Shown here one piece after another: positions 44,967 to 57,320 of a DNA stretch of 64,000 bases. Position 1 is the first letter of the stretch. Every line of letters starts with the position of its first letter. Source of the DNA: Sorghum bicolor (taxonomy: Eukaryota; Streptophyta; Magnoliopsida; Poales; Poaceae); contig NC_012872.2 of assembly GCF_000003195.3 (NCBI RefSeq), positions 23,460,066-23,524,065 of the forward strand, given 5' to 3'. The notes beneath the pieces are model-generated. The model searched no databases, was not told the origin of the DNA, and worked only from the letters and a program-made list of their open reading frames with translations. A program made the translations under genes and the position numbers.

Positions 44967-47900
44967 CTAGGGTGTAGATAACTTGTGCATTCCCTCCTGG
45001 CTTGTTTTCCATTTGAGTACCAGATCACCGACCACGAAGGAGCGGTCTTTGACGTTCCTATTGTGGTATCGTCTAATGGCCTCGAGATACTTCGCTGTTC
45101 GAAGGCAGGAAGTCAGGCGTCTCTCTTCTGTGCAGTTGATTTCGAGTTCTCTGGCGAGGTCTGCTGAAGACTGGTTGAAATGTTCGACTCTTGGAGATCC
45201 AAAGGCTACGTCCGAGGGGAGCACTTCCTCAGCCCCATAAACCATAAAATAGGGGGATACACCTATGTTTCGACTAGGCTGTGTTCGGAGACCCCAGACC
45301 AAGGCTGGTAACTCTTTCATCCACCGCCCTGGTGCCCTATCATTTTCCATGTACAGCCTTTTCTTTAGAGCATCAATAATCATTCCATTTGCTCGCTCGA
45401 CTTGACCGTTGGCTCGTGGATGGGCTACCGACACGTAATTTATGACTATGCCTCTCTCATCACAGAAGTCCCAGAATGTTGTGCCGGTGAACTGAGTGCC
45501 CAGGTCGGTGATTATGCGGCTGGGAACCCCAAATATGTGTATGATTTGATTGAGGAATTCCATAGCCTTCTCGGAAGTTGCTTTGACCAGTGGCATGTAC
45601 TCGATCCACTTCGAGAACTTGTCGATTAGCACGAACACAAATTTGAAATTGCCGGGAGCCGGTTTCAATGGCCCGATCATGTCAATACCCCAACAGACGA
45701 ATGGCCAAGATGACAGAATCATCTGGATCTCATGAGCAGGTACGTGGGTCCGCTTGGCGAAGAACTGGCATCCTTCGCAATGCCGGACCAGTTTCTCGGT
45801 GTCAGCGACTACGGTTGGCCAGTAAAAACCTGCTCGGAAGGCCTTTTCAACCAGTGTTCTAGAGGCGGCGTGGTTGCCGCAGGACCCAGCGTGTATGTCA
45901 TCCAGTAACTTGATGCCATCGTCTTGAGATATGCATTTCAACAAGACTTCTGAGTTTGCATTCTTACGGATGAGTCTTCCATCGACCAGTATATAATTTT
46001 TGGAGCGCCGGATAAGGCGCTCGTTCTCCGTTTTGTCTTGAGACCCCAAGCCGTCCGAGAGATACTTGACGAAAGGAGTGCGCCAGTCATGGCTGCTGGC
46101 TGTCGGAGTGGCGTGCCGTACGAGCAGTGCCTCGTTCTGTGGCTTGTCGACCAGGTCCGTTCTGACGCTTGGCATGTGAATGTCCTGAACAAAAACACCT
46201 TGCGGAATATGGGCCCAGGATGATCCTATCTTTGACAGTGCATCTGCTGCTTGGTTGCTGTCCCGAACCACGTGGATGTACTCTATGCCATGGAAATTTG
46301 ATTCCCACCTCTGGATTTGTTTGCAGTAGAGGTCCATCTTCTCGTGAGTCGTGTCACACTCCTTATTTAGCTAGTTGATGACCAAGGCAGAGTCACCGTA
46401 GTTGTAGAGGCGTTTGACTCCTAGTTCGACAGCCAAACGAATGCCATGCAGGCATGCCTTGTATTCGGCGATGTTGTTGGATGTTGGAAAGAGGATCCTA
46501 AGGACGTAGCGAAGTTTGTCCTTGTTTGGTGAAATAAAAAGTATTCCGACACCGGCTCCATTGATGTTTAAGGACCCGTCAAAGAACATTGACCAGTGAT
46601 CGAAGACATCTACAGAGGGTGGTGCGTTGAGGTCCGTCCATTCCACAATGAAGTCGACCAGGGCTTGAGACTTGACGGTAGTGCGCTCTGAAAATCCAAA
46701 GAAAATGGGCATAATTCCATGGCCCACTTTACAATTCTGCCGTTGGCATCCTTGTTACGCAAAATGTCACCCACGGAAAACTGGTAGTAACTAAAACCCG
46801 ATGGCCGTCGAAATAATGCTTCAGCTTTCTTGAGGTGATTAAGATGGCGTAGATTAGCTTTTGTATCTGAGGATACCTGGTCTTGGATTCTTTTATGACT
46901 TCGCTTACGAAGTATATTGGCCTCTGGACTCTGTAGACATGGCTAGGTTCGTCTCGCTCGACCACAAGCACCGTGCAAACGACCAGATCAGTTGCGGCTA
47001 TATAGAGGAGCAGGTCCTCGTTAGGTTGAGGTGCAGTGAGGACGGGTGGTGAGGTGAGAAAAGTTTTGAGCTCGGTGAACGCTGCGTTGGCCTCCTCTGT
47101 CCAGGAGAACTTTCCAGATGCTTTCAGAAGTTTAATGAAGGGGACCCCTTTTCCCCCAGCCTGGAGATAAAACGGCTAAGAGCAGGCATGCACCCCGTGA
47201 GCTTTTGAACGTCTTTGACGTTCCTGGGTGGTCGCATATCGAGCACCGGCTTGGCTTTTGAGGGGTTTGGCCGTATGCCGCCGCGACTGACGACGTTACC
47301 GAGTAGTATACCAGAGGGAACCCTGAAGATGCATTTTTTGGGGTTAAGCTTCCACTTGTATTTATTCAGCGCTTTAAAAGTGCAGTCTAAGTTGTTGATC
47401 AGGGTGCTTGCATCCCTGGTTTTGACGAGGTCATCACGTATCTCATCGTGGAGGCATTGCTGAATAGCGCGTTGATAGGTGGCTCTAGCGTTTTTGAGTC
47501 CGAAGGACATGGTGGTGTAGCAATACGCGCCGAAAGCAATGATGAAGGAAGTTTTGATCTGGTCGTCTTTCTTTAGTGAGATCTTGGGGTAACCTAAGTA
47601 ACAATCGAGAAAAGAGAGTAGTTCGCATCCAGCCGTTGAAACGACCACCTCGTCGATACAGGGGAGACGAAAAGGATCTTTAGGACAGTGTTTATTGAGA
47701 TCAGTGTAATCAACGCACATTCTTCATTCATTATTCTTTTTTCTTACAAGGACTGGATTAGCGAGCCAATCAGGGTGATACACTTCTTTGATAAATCCGG
47801 CTGCTAAAAGCCGTGTAATCTCTATCCTAATAGCCTCCTTTTTGTCATTACCGAACTGTCGTAGCTTCTGCTTGAGAGGTCTTGCGGTCTTCGAGACGTT

Positions 47901-50900
47901 TAAGGAGTGCTCGATCAGTCTTCGTGGCATGCCGGGCATGTCTCCGGGTTTCCATGCGAAAACGCTTACGTTGTCCCTTAAAAAGCTGACGAGCGTGTCT
48001 TCCTATTTGGTATCCAGGTTGGCCCCAATGAGAGCTGTCTTCTCTGGGCTGCCGTCAACCGGTTGTTTTTCCTTGTGCTCTTTAGACATGGAGCTTTTTC
48101 TGGGAGTCTCTAGCTCAGGTAGTTGGAGCTGGTCGGATGGAATTTGCGTGGCTTGTGCTACAGTTTCTGCCATGCGAATCGAGAGATCAATTGCCTCGGT
48201 GATCTTGAAGCTTTCTTCTTCGCAAGTGTACGCGGTGTAGACGTTGCCTCTAACAGTTATGATGCCCTTCTCGGTTGGCATCTTGAGGACCAGGTATGAG
48301 TACTACAGAACTGCCATGAACTTTGGAAGCGAAGGATGGCCTAGAATTGCGTGATAAGTCCGGTCGAAGTCGGTGGCCACAAAGTTGACGAACTCCGTGC
48401 AGAAGTGGTCTAGTGTTCCGAACTGGACGGGCAGCGTTATCTGGCCAATGGGTACTGAACTTTAACCTTGTAAGATGCCCCAAAACTGAGCGTCATACGG
48501 TTTCAGCTACGTCGGGGTTAGCTTGAGAGCAGGCAAGCTGTTGCGAAAAAGTATATCGATGGAGCTACCCCCATCAACGAGCATGCACTCAAATCTGACG
48601 CTGTTGATGTACGGGTCCACGATCAACGGTAAGCGTCCTGGTTCTGGGATGGCGGCACACTGGTCCTGCCTGTTGAAGGAAATCTCTTTGTGCGACTAGG
48701 GAGGGAAATTAGGATCAGTGATCAGGCCATCGGTGCTGTCCTCATTGAGGCAAGCCCTCTTTAAGAGCTTTCTTTCTCGTTTTGACTCGATGGAGACTTT
48801 ACCTCCAAAGATGGAGTGTACCACGTCAGTGGGACTGACATATTGATGTCGTGGGTCCCTATCCTGGTCGTCATCTTCGTCTTCCTGATCGTGTCTGTCC
48901 TGTTTCTCATTTTTCTTGGCGGTATCCACCCAGAGCGGCCCGCTGTGTGTAGATGTTTCTGAGGACACGACATTCTTCCATCGTGTGGTTGGACTTGGGG
49001 TGTAGTTGGCACGGTCCTTTCAGCGTCTTGTTATAGTCTTCCTGGTAGTCTCGTCATCCATTAGGACGCTTGACTGTGTTCACCTCGTGATCGTTATCGC
49101 AAGGTCGTTTTCCTTCGAAATCGTCGCGATTATCATAACGCCTGTCCCATCCTTCTCGGTGGTCGCGGTTGTCGCCGCGGCGGGGATTCCGGTTGTCGAA
49201 ATGCCCACGGCTGTCGTCTCGTTGGGGAGGCTGCTCGGCTCCTCTTACATCTTCGTGGATGAGCTTTTCTGCGTTATCGGCATCGGCGTAGTTTTTGGCC
49301 GTGGTGAGGAGCTCAGCGACCGTGGTCGGCCATTTGCGTAGTAGCTTGCTTCTTAATGCTTCATGGAAGCGTAGGCCCTTGATGAAGGCCAATATGGCCT
49401 CGTCATGAGAAATCTTCGGAATCTTGAAGCGCATATATGAGAAGCGTCGGATGTAATCATGCAAGGGCCTGGCTGCTCGCAGGTAGCAATGAAATTATCA
49501 ATAAAAGCGTGGCGCAGTTCCTCCCAAGAATCAAAAGAGTCCTCGGGTAGACCGAGGAGCCATTGGTGGCCGGCTTGGTCGAGGACGACTGGGAAGTAGT
49601 TTGCCATGACGTGTTCATCCCCTGCTGCTGACCGGACTGCGATCTCGTAAAGAGTGATCCAGTTTTTGGGATTCTCCTTGCCATCGTATTTTTTGAGCTT
49701 CTCAAGCTTGAAGTTACGGGGCCATACGACTTGGCGGAGGTGGGACGAGAACTGTCTTAGGCCGGGGGGCCATGTGCTGCATCGTACTCAATGAGTCGCA
49801 CGTTTTTGTGTACTGCTCGTTCCGTAATACGCCTATTGATGCGTTCGCGGACGTCCTTAGGAGGGATGTTGTGTTGTAGATCCCAGTTTTGGTTAACCTC
49901 CTAACCGCGTCCGCGTCATTGTTCGTGGTAACTGCCAGCATCCCGACCACGATTGTCGTGACAGGTGTCCTTCCTTCGGTTATTGACGGGTGAACGACTA
50001 CGATGGTGCCCACCAGATCGCAGTGAGGTGCGGCTGCGATGAGTCTGGTAGGAGGTGACCTCCGTATAAGAGATGGCTTGGACCCTTTTGAGCAGAGTAG
50101 CGGTCTGTCCCATGGCCGCAATCAGATGCGCCCGTATGTTGGTTCGATTGTTCTGATATTCCGGAGCATCGGAAAAGCGATCTAAGTTTGCCATGGCGAC
50201 GGCCACATTGGCGCTTGGTGTCTTGTAGACCTGCTGATTTCTGACCATGTCGAAAGCATCGCCAAGATTATTTGGGGCAAGTTGTCGCTCCTCGTCTGCT
50301 CATCATTGGCCACGGTCGGCGTTGCGCTACTCTCGTTGTTGTCTCTATTCGTCGGTTTCGCCTTCAACAACTGGTTCGTCATTACTGACGTTGAGAACTA
50401 GGTCTCCTCGCTGAGGTGGAAAGACCGGGAAGCGGGAGAACCCCGGGGGTTATGGTGGCGGATCTAAATCATAGTCTTCATCCTTAGGGTGTAAAACCTT
50501 GGTAGGGACAGACCTTGTACTGGAGTTTGTACTGCTGGACTTGTATTTTGGCAAAGTGCGGATGGAGACCATATTGACGAAGTGACGGGCTGGTGGCCTG
50601 TTTTGGCTCAGCGACAAACCTGCCTTCTCGAATAGAGATTGGGTATGCTGCAAAAACTGATCAGCCGCGTTGCTCAGACCATATGGGCAATTCTGGTCTG
50701 GGAAGGCTGTCTTGAGCTTGACGGTCCGTCCCGCGGTGGTCAATGTTATCGTCAAGGATGTCTCTAGACGTTCGTGCGTGGAGACACGAGTTGGTCGACA
50801 GGAGTCGAAAAAGTTTGTTGTTGTCGCCTGATTGGGCCTGCGTGGAATCGAATCCACCAAGTTGGAGGCTTCGAGAAGTTTGTGGTCGGCATGATCGAGG

Positions 50901-51139
50901 GCTTGAAGAAGATCCGAGATGTTGACTCGCTTTGCTCTGTAACGAGGGAACGGAGGTTGAGTCCTCGGAGTCGGCGTGATCGGGGTCGACGCCTCTGCTG
51001 TCCCACATTGGATCTGGGTTTCTTCTAGAGTCATGGTCGTAAGGCCATCACCACGAGTTGTCCAAGTGATCTGCCCGACGGTGAACGTGAGACCTTCAGC
51101 CACGGCCACGGAAGCTGGAACGATGACCATCTTGTTCAT
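44967..51139 (-). pseudogene. gag-pol of element C2 (Tat/RIRE2-like), decayed
   Basis: Gag starts at ATG 51139 (MNKMVIVPASVAVAEG). It continues in pieces to a capsid domain (about 49700-49350), an Arg/Asp-rich linker and a zinc-finger-like CQLHPKSNHTMEEC near 48990. The protease shows LVDGGSSIDILF near 48575, the DGG type usual in Tat elements. RT (47720-47124) runs from MCVDYTDLNKHCPKDPFRLP to the thumb, but where YVDD is expected it reads LHDEIRDDLVKT: about ten codons around the catalytic motif are missing. RNase H is split at a stop near 46370. Integrase (within 46337-44967) is complete by motif: HHCC (HAGSCGNHAASRT...CEGCQFF), D, D and E (GQVERANG). Many stops and frame changes make it non-functional. 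Confidence 0.88.
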
Positions 51140-51158
51140 CTGGGAAGCTGTACGCACA

Positions 51159-51177
51159 CCCCCTACCTAGCACGCCA
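51159..51177 (-). other. primer-binding site of element C2
   Basis: Minus strand TGGCGTGCTAGGTAGGGGG, one base from the LTR edge at 51179. TGGCG-GC-AGGTAGGGG is the usual form in Tat elements; I do not assign the tRNA. Confidence 0.7.
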
Positions 51178-51178
51178 C

Positions 51179-51702
51179 TGTCGATGAAAGCTAGTCGGCA
51201 GTCTACCTTGGGGTATATCCACGGTATTTATTTATCGGCAGACGGTGTGTAAGCTACGAACTTGATGGTGATGCAAGACACATACAAGGTTTTTATCTAG
51301 GTTCGGCCGCCGTGTGGGCGTAATACCAACGTCCTGCGTCTCATTGTATTGTTGTGGGTTGTGTTGAGTTGAGATGAGTTGTCCTAGGGGGGTCCCTTGC
51401 CTCTCTTTATATAGTCTAGAGGGCAGGGTTACAGATCTGGAAACTAATCCTAATTGGTTACAATTGCCATAAATAATACGATATCAATTCATATTCTAAC
51501 CAACTAGAATCTGCCTTGATCTCTGCGTCTTGTTTCCTTACGTAAGACTCCGAGCAGTTGGATCAAGCCCCGAACTGTCTCGTGATGGGCCAAGCCTCCA
51601 GGCCCAAGTCTAGCAGTAAGGGTATAGGGGTTTATAGTCCCACATGTAGTTACTTCCACAACGGGGTTACTCCAGTAGTTACCTGCATCAAACATGTCTA
51701 CA
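51179..51702 (-). mobile_element. 5' LTR of element C2
   Basis: The inner edge (CATCGACA on the minus strand, 51179) is set by the primer site. The outer edge is taken at 51702 because it gives a TGTAGACA start resembling the inverted TGTCGA end; 51643 and 51660 are alternatives. A minus-strand TATATAAAG lies at 51405-51414. Confidence 0.65.
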
Positions 51703-52006
51703 AGATTTGCAGATTCTAATCATTCCGGTTGTGATGGTATAATGAGGTTAGTAGCAGGAACAGCAGCAGCTATTTAATTTAACTAAGATTCAATCATTTT
51801 ATTAAAGCTAATTTGATTCTTGATGGTAGTAGACAAATTATCCATTTGTTGATACAAAAGTAAATCTGCAAACACAAAGGGCTAATACCCGATTTAAACA
51901 TTAAGGCGTGCCAGCCGATTTGACTTTACAACCGACAAAGGTGATAACTCGAATACTTTGGTCCTGACAACAACGATGCACCCAGATGCCACGGCCAAGA
52001 GGTATT
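51703..52006 (-). other. internal remnant of element D
   Basis: About 300 bp between the C2 LTR and the D LTR. A minus-strand GTGGCATCTGGGTGC near 51995-51981 vaguely resembles the primer site of element A (CTGGCATCGGAGC), suggesting that C2 inserted just inside the 5' LTR of D. No gene. Confidence 0.45.
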
Positions 52007-55000
52007 TGTCATATAACCGACCAAATTATAAGAGTTCAAGTGTAGAAATGATCGACTAGCAATCAAGTTTCCAAACTTGAGCCCATATAACCCCGGTAGT
52101 CAACTGAAATCACGAAGGACTTCAAACCAACTTGCAACAAACCAAGAACGTAATAGTTCAACATCACATAGCGAATGTTACATAGTCATTCATTGCCGTC
52201 GAAGTGGCACCACATCGGAGTTACTTAGTTGTTACAACACATGTTTGTAACAGCGGAAGCAAAATAGTTTACAACACACGTTCCAAAGTTCAGTTCACAA
52301 GTTCTTGTTATAGCCAGAGTCTTATGCCATCCATCCAAAAGCAACAGGTACGAGATAGTGAGAGAACCGTGCCCGATGGTTTAGTCCTCATCCCCAGCGG
52401 GATGGAGACAGATCTTGCAGAAGCCATCATAAAAGATATCATCTGCAACAGGTGGGAATAAACCCTGAGTACGAGGATGTACTCAGCTAGACTTACCCGT
52501 CTAGTAAAACATAAAAGACACCAAGGATCATGCAAGGCTAAGTATAAAGTGGAGCTGGTTGACTCAACAGTTGCCAAAAGCTTAATTGATAGCTACATTA
52601 TTGTAAAAGCATCATATTAATCATCATTAGCCTACCACTAGATTAGAACCTGAACTACAGCACATCACTTAATTATTACAAGCAATAATAACCATATCAA
52701 GTTCGTCATATGCTCTTTCTTGCTATCATCATTATCACGAACCATTGTTCAATAGTGGATGCTACGTTTGCCGCTGCTCTGTCAAGTTCTCACTATCCGA
52801 GTGAGACGGTGATTCGAATCGATTCCTATCCACCTGGAGGTTTATTCCTTGCACTCACCCAAGCATCCCCCTTCGGAGAGCCAGCGGGTCATCTTTGGTA
52901 CGACTCAGGAATCGCGGATCCGATCAGCGCCGCACTCCCGGGGCTACCACTCTGCCAGGGAGGTCAGGAATTTTAACTCACCTGCCTTTGGTCTTACGCC
53001 AATGGTCCCCCGCACACCGCACTTCCTCCGGTAGTGCGCACTTTATACTTGCCGGTCTTCCGGCCTGAGTCATACTACTAGGCTTCACGGTCGGAACGAG
53101 TTATCCGGCCAACTAAGTGTTAGGCATGCGTTCAACATGATAAGAGGACGTACAACGATCGGTCCTTAGCTGCCACAGACGGAGTTACTACAACCTTGCG
53201 AAACTTCGTCCGGCATAAGTCATTTTAAATAGGTTACGTCCACGATAGCACATATAGACAATCGTGATCCGACACAACCCTATCTCGCGCAGGTGACAAG
53301 ATATCACCCGACTTCTACCGATTAAAGCATGTCTAAGCCACTACTTGATCCTAACTCTATAACCAGGTAGTGTAAGATATCTGGACAAGGATTGAGTAAA
53401 ATGCAGCAAAGGTTTCATCACAACTCCTATACGTAAATGCATCAATAAATATAACATAATCAAGTAAGCTTTCAAATTAAAGTGGGAGACTTAAGATGCT
53501 CCGGGGCTTGCCTTTCGCGAACGATGCAGGCTCGTGATTCGGGCACTCAACCTCCCCTTCGGGCTCCTCGTATCCGGCTTGCTGGACCTCCGCTTCCGGA
53601 TTGCCCTCCTGCCTTCGGGGTTCTCCTGGAGCTCGAAAGAAGCTGTCGCATCCGGTGCACCTATTGCATGTATGATAAGTAAGAATGGGTGCATACGGGA
53701 TGGGAATGAATGCTTGACAATGCAATTAGAACTTCACTGGACACTCATTTACTGAGTAAACTTCTAAGGTAAACTCACAAAGGATAACTAATTAGCTTAG
53801 CAAGACTTAGCAAGTCAAACTATAAACAGCAAACATCACATAACAGAACAGCTCAGTAAACAGGTCATAACTATTGCTATAGAGATCCAACAAACATAAA
53901 TGAGGACATTCTGGAAAGCTTATGATATTGTCTACATTTCATCTTTAAACATCACAGCAAGATTCATAAGTTAAACAAGTCATTTAAACAAAGTTCCAGG
54001 TTCTGTCCCAGAAAAACAGAGAACACCTATTTCTGGAACCCAACTTGGAAAAGCCATAACTTTTAAACTATTGGACCAATTGACCCCAAATTTAAACCAC
54101 AGCTAGTTCATAAAGTTTACAACAACTTTGATTTATACAAGTCTTCCAGAAAACCAAGTTATCAATAAGCAAAGATTGGATTACTCCCTTGCTGTCTAGA
54201 ACAGCTCTTAACCCTCTAATTAATTATTTAATGACATAGCCAAAGCATATCTAGTGCTAACCAAATGGCTTACAAGCACAAGCACAACATAAGACAACCA
54301 GAACATCATATGTTAACCACTAGATATTTAATAACAAGGCATTTATCAATTTAATTTTATAAAGGGACATAATTACAAGATACTAGCAAAAGTGCTCAGA
54401 AAAATCTACAAAAATTACAGAAGCACAAGCCTAGCATCTTGACCTTACCATAAACATTTCAGAGCAATTGCACATGCCAAACTTAAGATAAATATTTAAC
54501 ATGTAACAAGGTGCTTATTTCACAAATTAAGAAACATGGCTTATATAGTGTCAAACAACAGATTTCAGATTATTTACATGTTACTAATACCATAAGCAAG
54601 TTTGACACCAGAGTAGAGCACCAGCATAAGCACTAATTATTTGCCATGATTTAAATAAGAAAACAAGCTATAGAATAAACATAAATTACATATCACAGAT
54701 ATATCATTCCAAAAATCATGAAATATTTATCATAGCATTCTCATACCACTCAGAGCCTAGCATAAAAGTTTCAGAACAAAAGGAGCAATATATCAAGAGA
54801 TATGAATTTACACATGAATAACAAGATTAATTCCTAATAATTATTTATCCCACAAAACATGGTACATTTTATATTTTTATTAAAAACTATCCATCTCAAG
54901 GAACATCACAAAAGTTGTTTCACAATTTTTGGATCTCAGAAACTGGAGATATGATTTTTGCAATAAAGCCAAAAACCTGGATTTGAATAAAAGAAAAGGA

Positions 55001-55807
55001 GGGAAACGATGTGACACTGACAGCGGGCCCCGCATGTCAGGGTCGTCTTCCTCACGGCCGAGGCGACTCTCACCGGCGATTTCTCTGCGACGGCGAGGTC
55101 TCCGGCCAAACCAAGGGCACCAACGTGACTCCCAGACCCTTGCGAACCGATTGACCCCCTTTTCCCCGCGGTGGAGCCACCAGAAATGGCTTGTTGTTGA
55201 CCATGGCGGCTCGACAGAGGTGCTCGGCGTTACGCCGAAGCTCTCAGGCTGGTAGAGCGCGACCTAGGGTTTCCTACAGCATGAGCGGACTACGGCGAAG
55301 CTTCCTGGGTAGGCGACTTGGCTTGAAACGGTGTGGAATGAGCTGGCCAAGAGAGAGCCCAACTCCGGTGGAAACACGGCGGCGCTGCGCGTCGTGTCCG
55401 GCGACGGTGAGCGCGGTAGAGCGTCCACCAAGTGGCGCAAAGATTCGCTAAGGACCTAAGCTACCTCTAGGACCTAACCAGAGGAGCTCGGCATTGAGTT
55501 CGCCGGAGAAGAAGGTCACGGCGACCCGATTTGTGGAAAGTTGGAAATGTCGGCCCACCGGAGGGTTTCACGGCGAGTTAGCGGGTGGAGGGTGGAGAGC
55601 GGTTCACGGCGGAGCTGTGGGCAAGTTTTGGTGAGCAGCAACGCAGCGGCGAGCACGATTGAGCTCGCCAGAGTGAGCTCGCGACGGTGAGCTCACTGCG
55701 GTCGCTTTTCTGGCGAGAGAGCGAGAGGAAGGAGAGAGTGGACGCGTCCACTGCGTCCGGGGCGTCGCCGTGGAGGTCATGCGCGCGCTGGGAGCTGATG
55801 AGCGGGG
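52007..55807 (-). mobile_element. long LTR of family D, interrupted by B'
   Basis: It begins TGTCATATAACCGACC at 52007, homologous over long stretches to LTR A (TGTAACAGAACCGACC) but clearly another family. The first 1.06 kb matches 1-1048 in inverted orientation. It has the palindrome GATTCGAATC at 52811-52820 and the short acidic frame 53725-53477. A GC-rich gene-like block spans 55010-55800 and is cut at 55807 by the LTR of B'. The outer end lies beyond the window. Confidence 0.82.
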
Positions 55808-57320
55808 TGTTGACACTAGCTAACACCACTTAGATACTAGGTTGTCATCCCTAGCATGGCGCCAGAGTGTACAAAGGTATTTATAAATGTAAAGGCTCTC
55901 TAGAAAATAATCTATTCTATCCGCAAGCGCACAGATAAAACACCTCATTGTAGCATTTCACCAGGATAAGTATTCTAGGTATCATTATTTATAATTTTGC
56001 TCTAGGGATCTCAAGAATATGGAATTAAATCAAGGGACAAAATCTATCAAGGCATAGACTAGAGATAAACTTGCAGGAACATGATTACTAATGAGAAACT
56101 CGTCACACAGTCACTTACTCTAGCAGGGGGTAAACCATAAAGATAATGATAATAAAGTATAAGTTCATGGGTAGATAGCACAGAGATTAGAAAATAGACT
56201 ACTCCTCATATATGTAGGTGATGTCGGATTAGCTAGAGAATGGATTCTAAGTTATCTACTAACTACTAAGTCATAATCTACTCTAGTTATCTACAGGATC
56301 ATATATAGCATAAAAGACTCTTCATTCATGTATAAGGAACATTGATAAAGTAAATCAGAGCATCGCATGACTTACTCCACAATACCGGTTCTGCCTATCC
56401 TATCAACGGAGGGTGGACTATATAAGAATCAACAAAGCTGTCACTATCGCGAACTACCACACGACTCGGCCAATAGGATACATTTGTAGATAAATAACAT
56501 CTAAGCACCACGCTCACATGTGATCTATCACCTAACTCCCTCGCGTCAAGAGCTAAGCGCTTTGCAAACTTATACATAAACTCATTATCAATTAGAACTA
56601 TATCAAATATAGAACTAGAGCAAACTAAGAACATAATAATTAGAGACATAATGCAATTAGAACAATAGAATTAGAGAAAGATATGAATAATACCAATCTT
56701 TATTACCGAAGATCCGAATCCAGAGCGTAGTGCTCTACTTCTCTAATTGCTATCTAATTAAACCTCTAAACTTGAAGGATTAGGGAGTAGCTAATTCTAA
56801 TTCTCTGTGGGAGAGAGATCTAAACCCTAACTTTGATGGCTACCTCTGAATAATGATTTCTCCTCCCTCCTACAGGGGCCTGGGGGTCTGGTTTTATAGT
56901 CCCCTCAAGTGAACGTGAGCCATTGGATCAAACCGACATAGATTGTATGGTTTAGATTGATCCTTTAGGTCGCTGGAGTCTTGCCCCGAAGCAGAATCCT
57001 GGTTGGCTTCCTGGCCAGGTCGGGCGCCCAAGGGGGGTGGGCGGGCGCCCAGCCCCCGAGCCCGAATCGCCTCCCGTTCGTTCCCGTGGCTTCTCGATCC
57101 TTCTAGATTGAGAAAAATTGCGCGGCACGTAATTATCTCGTTGTAAACATGACATGTGGGCCTTCTCTCCATATTTTCTGTTAAACCCCTGCAGAAATAG
57201 ATAAACACCAAAACTCGTGGAATTCTGTCAGATAAAACCCTAATTCTAGATGTTTGTTTCATATTGATCCTTTTTCATGTTTATTTGATTATTAATTTTA
57301 GTACTTAAGGACCGTCAACA
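55808..57320 (-). mobile_element. 3' LTR of element B'
   Basis: 1513 bp, close in length to the 5' LTR of B and without the 77-bp deletion of the 3' LTR of B. The paired GC units are at 57018-57029 (one mismatch) and 57039-57050. Confidence 0.93.
57018..57050 (-). promoter_or_regulatory. paired GGGCGCCCGCCC module, 3' LTR of B'
   Basis: Units 21 bp apart; the left unit has a single change (plus strand GGTC for GGGC). Confidence 0.72.

Larger units (their letters stand above)
40971..51702 (-). mobile_element. element C2: Tat/RIRE2-like Ty3/gypsy element, left end lost
   Basis: On the minus strand the order is 5' LTR (51702-51179), primer site, gag (from 51139), pol to 44967, and then an antisense spliced gene on the plus strand (41273-44521). 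An antisense ORF between pol and the 3' LTR is known in the Tat lineage. Element B interrupts C2 upstream of the antisense gene: 8825-8854 and 40970-41272 were once continuous. Left of that lies LTR F, so the 3' LTR of C2 is not visible. Gag-pol is decayed. Confidence 0.82.
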
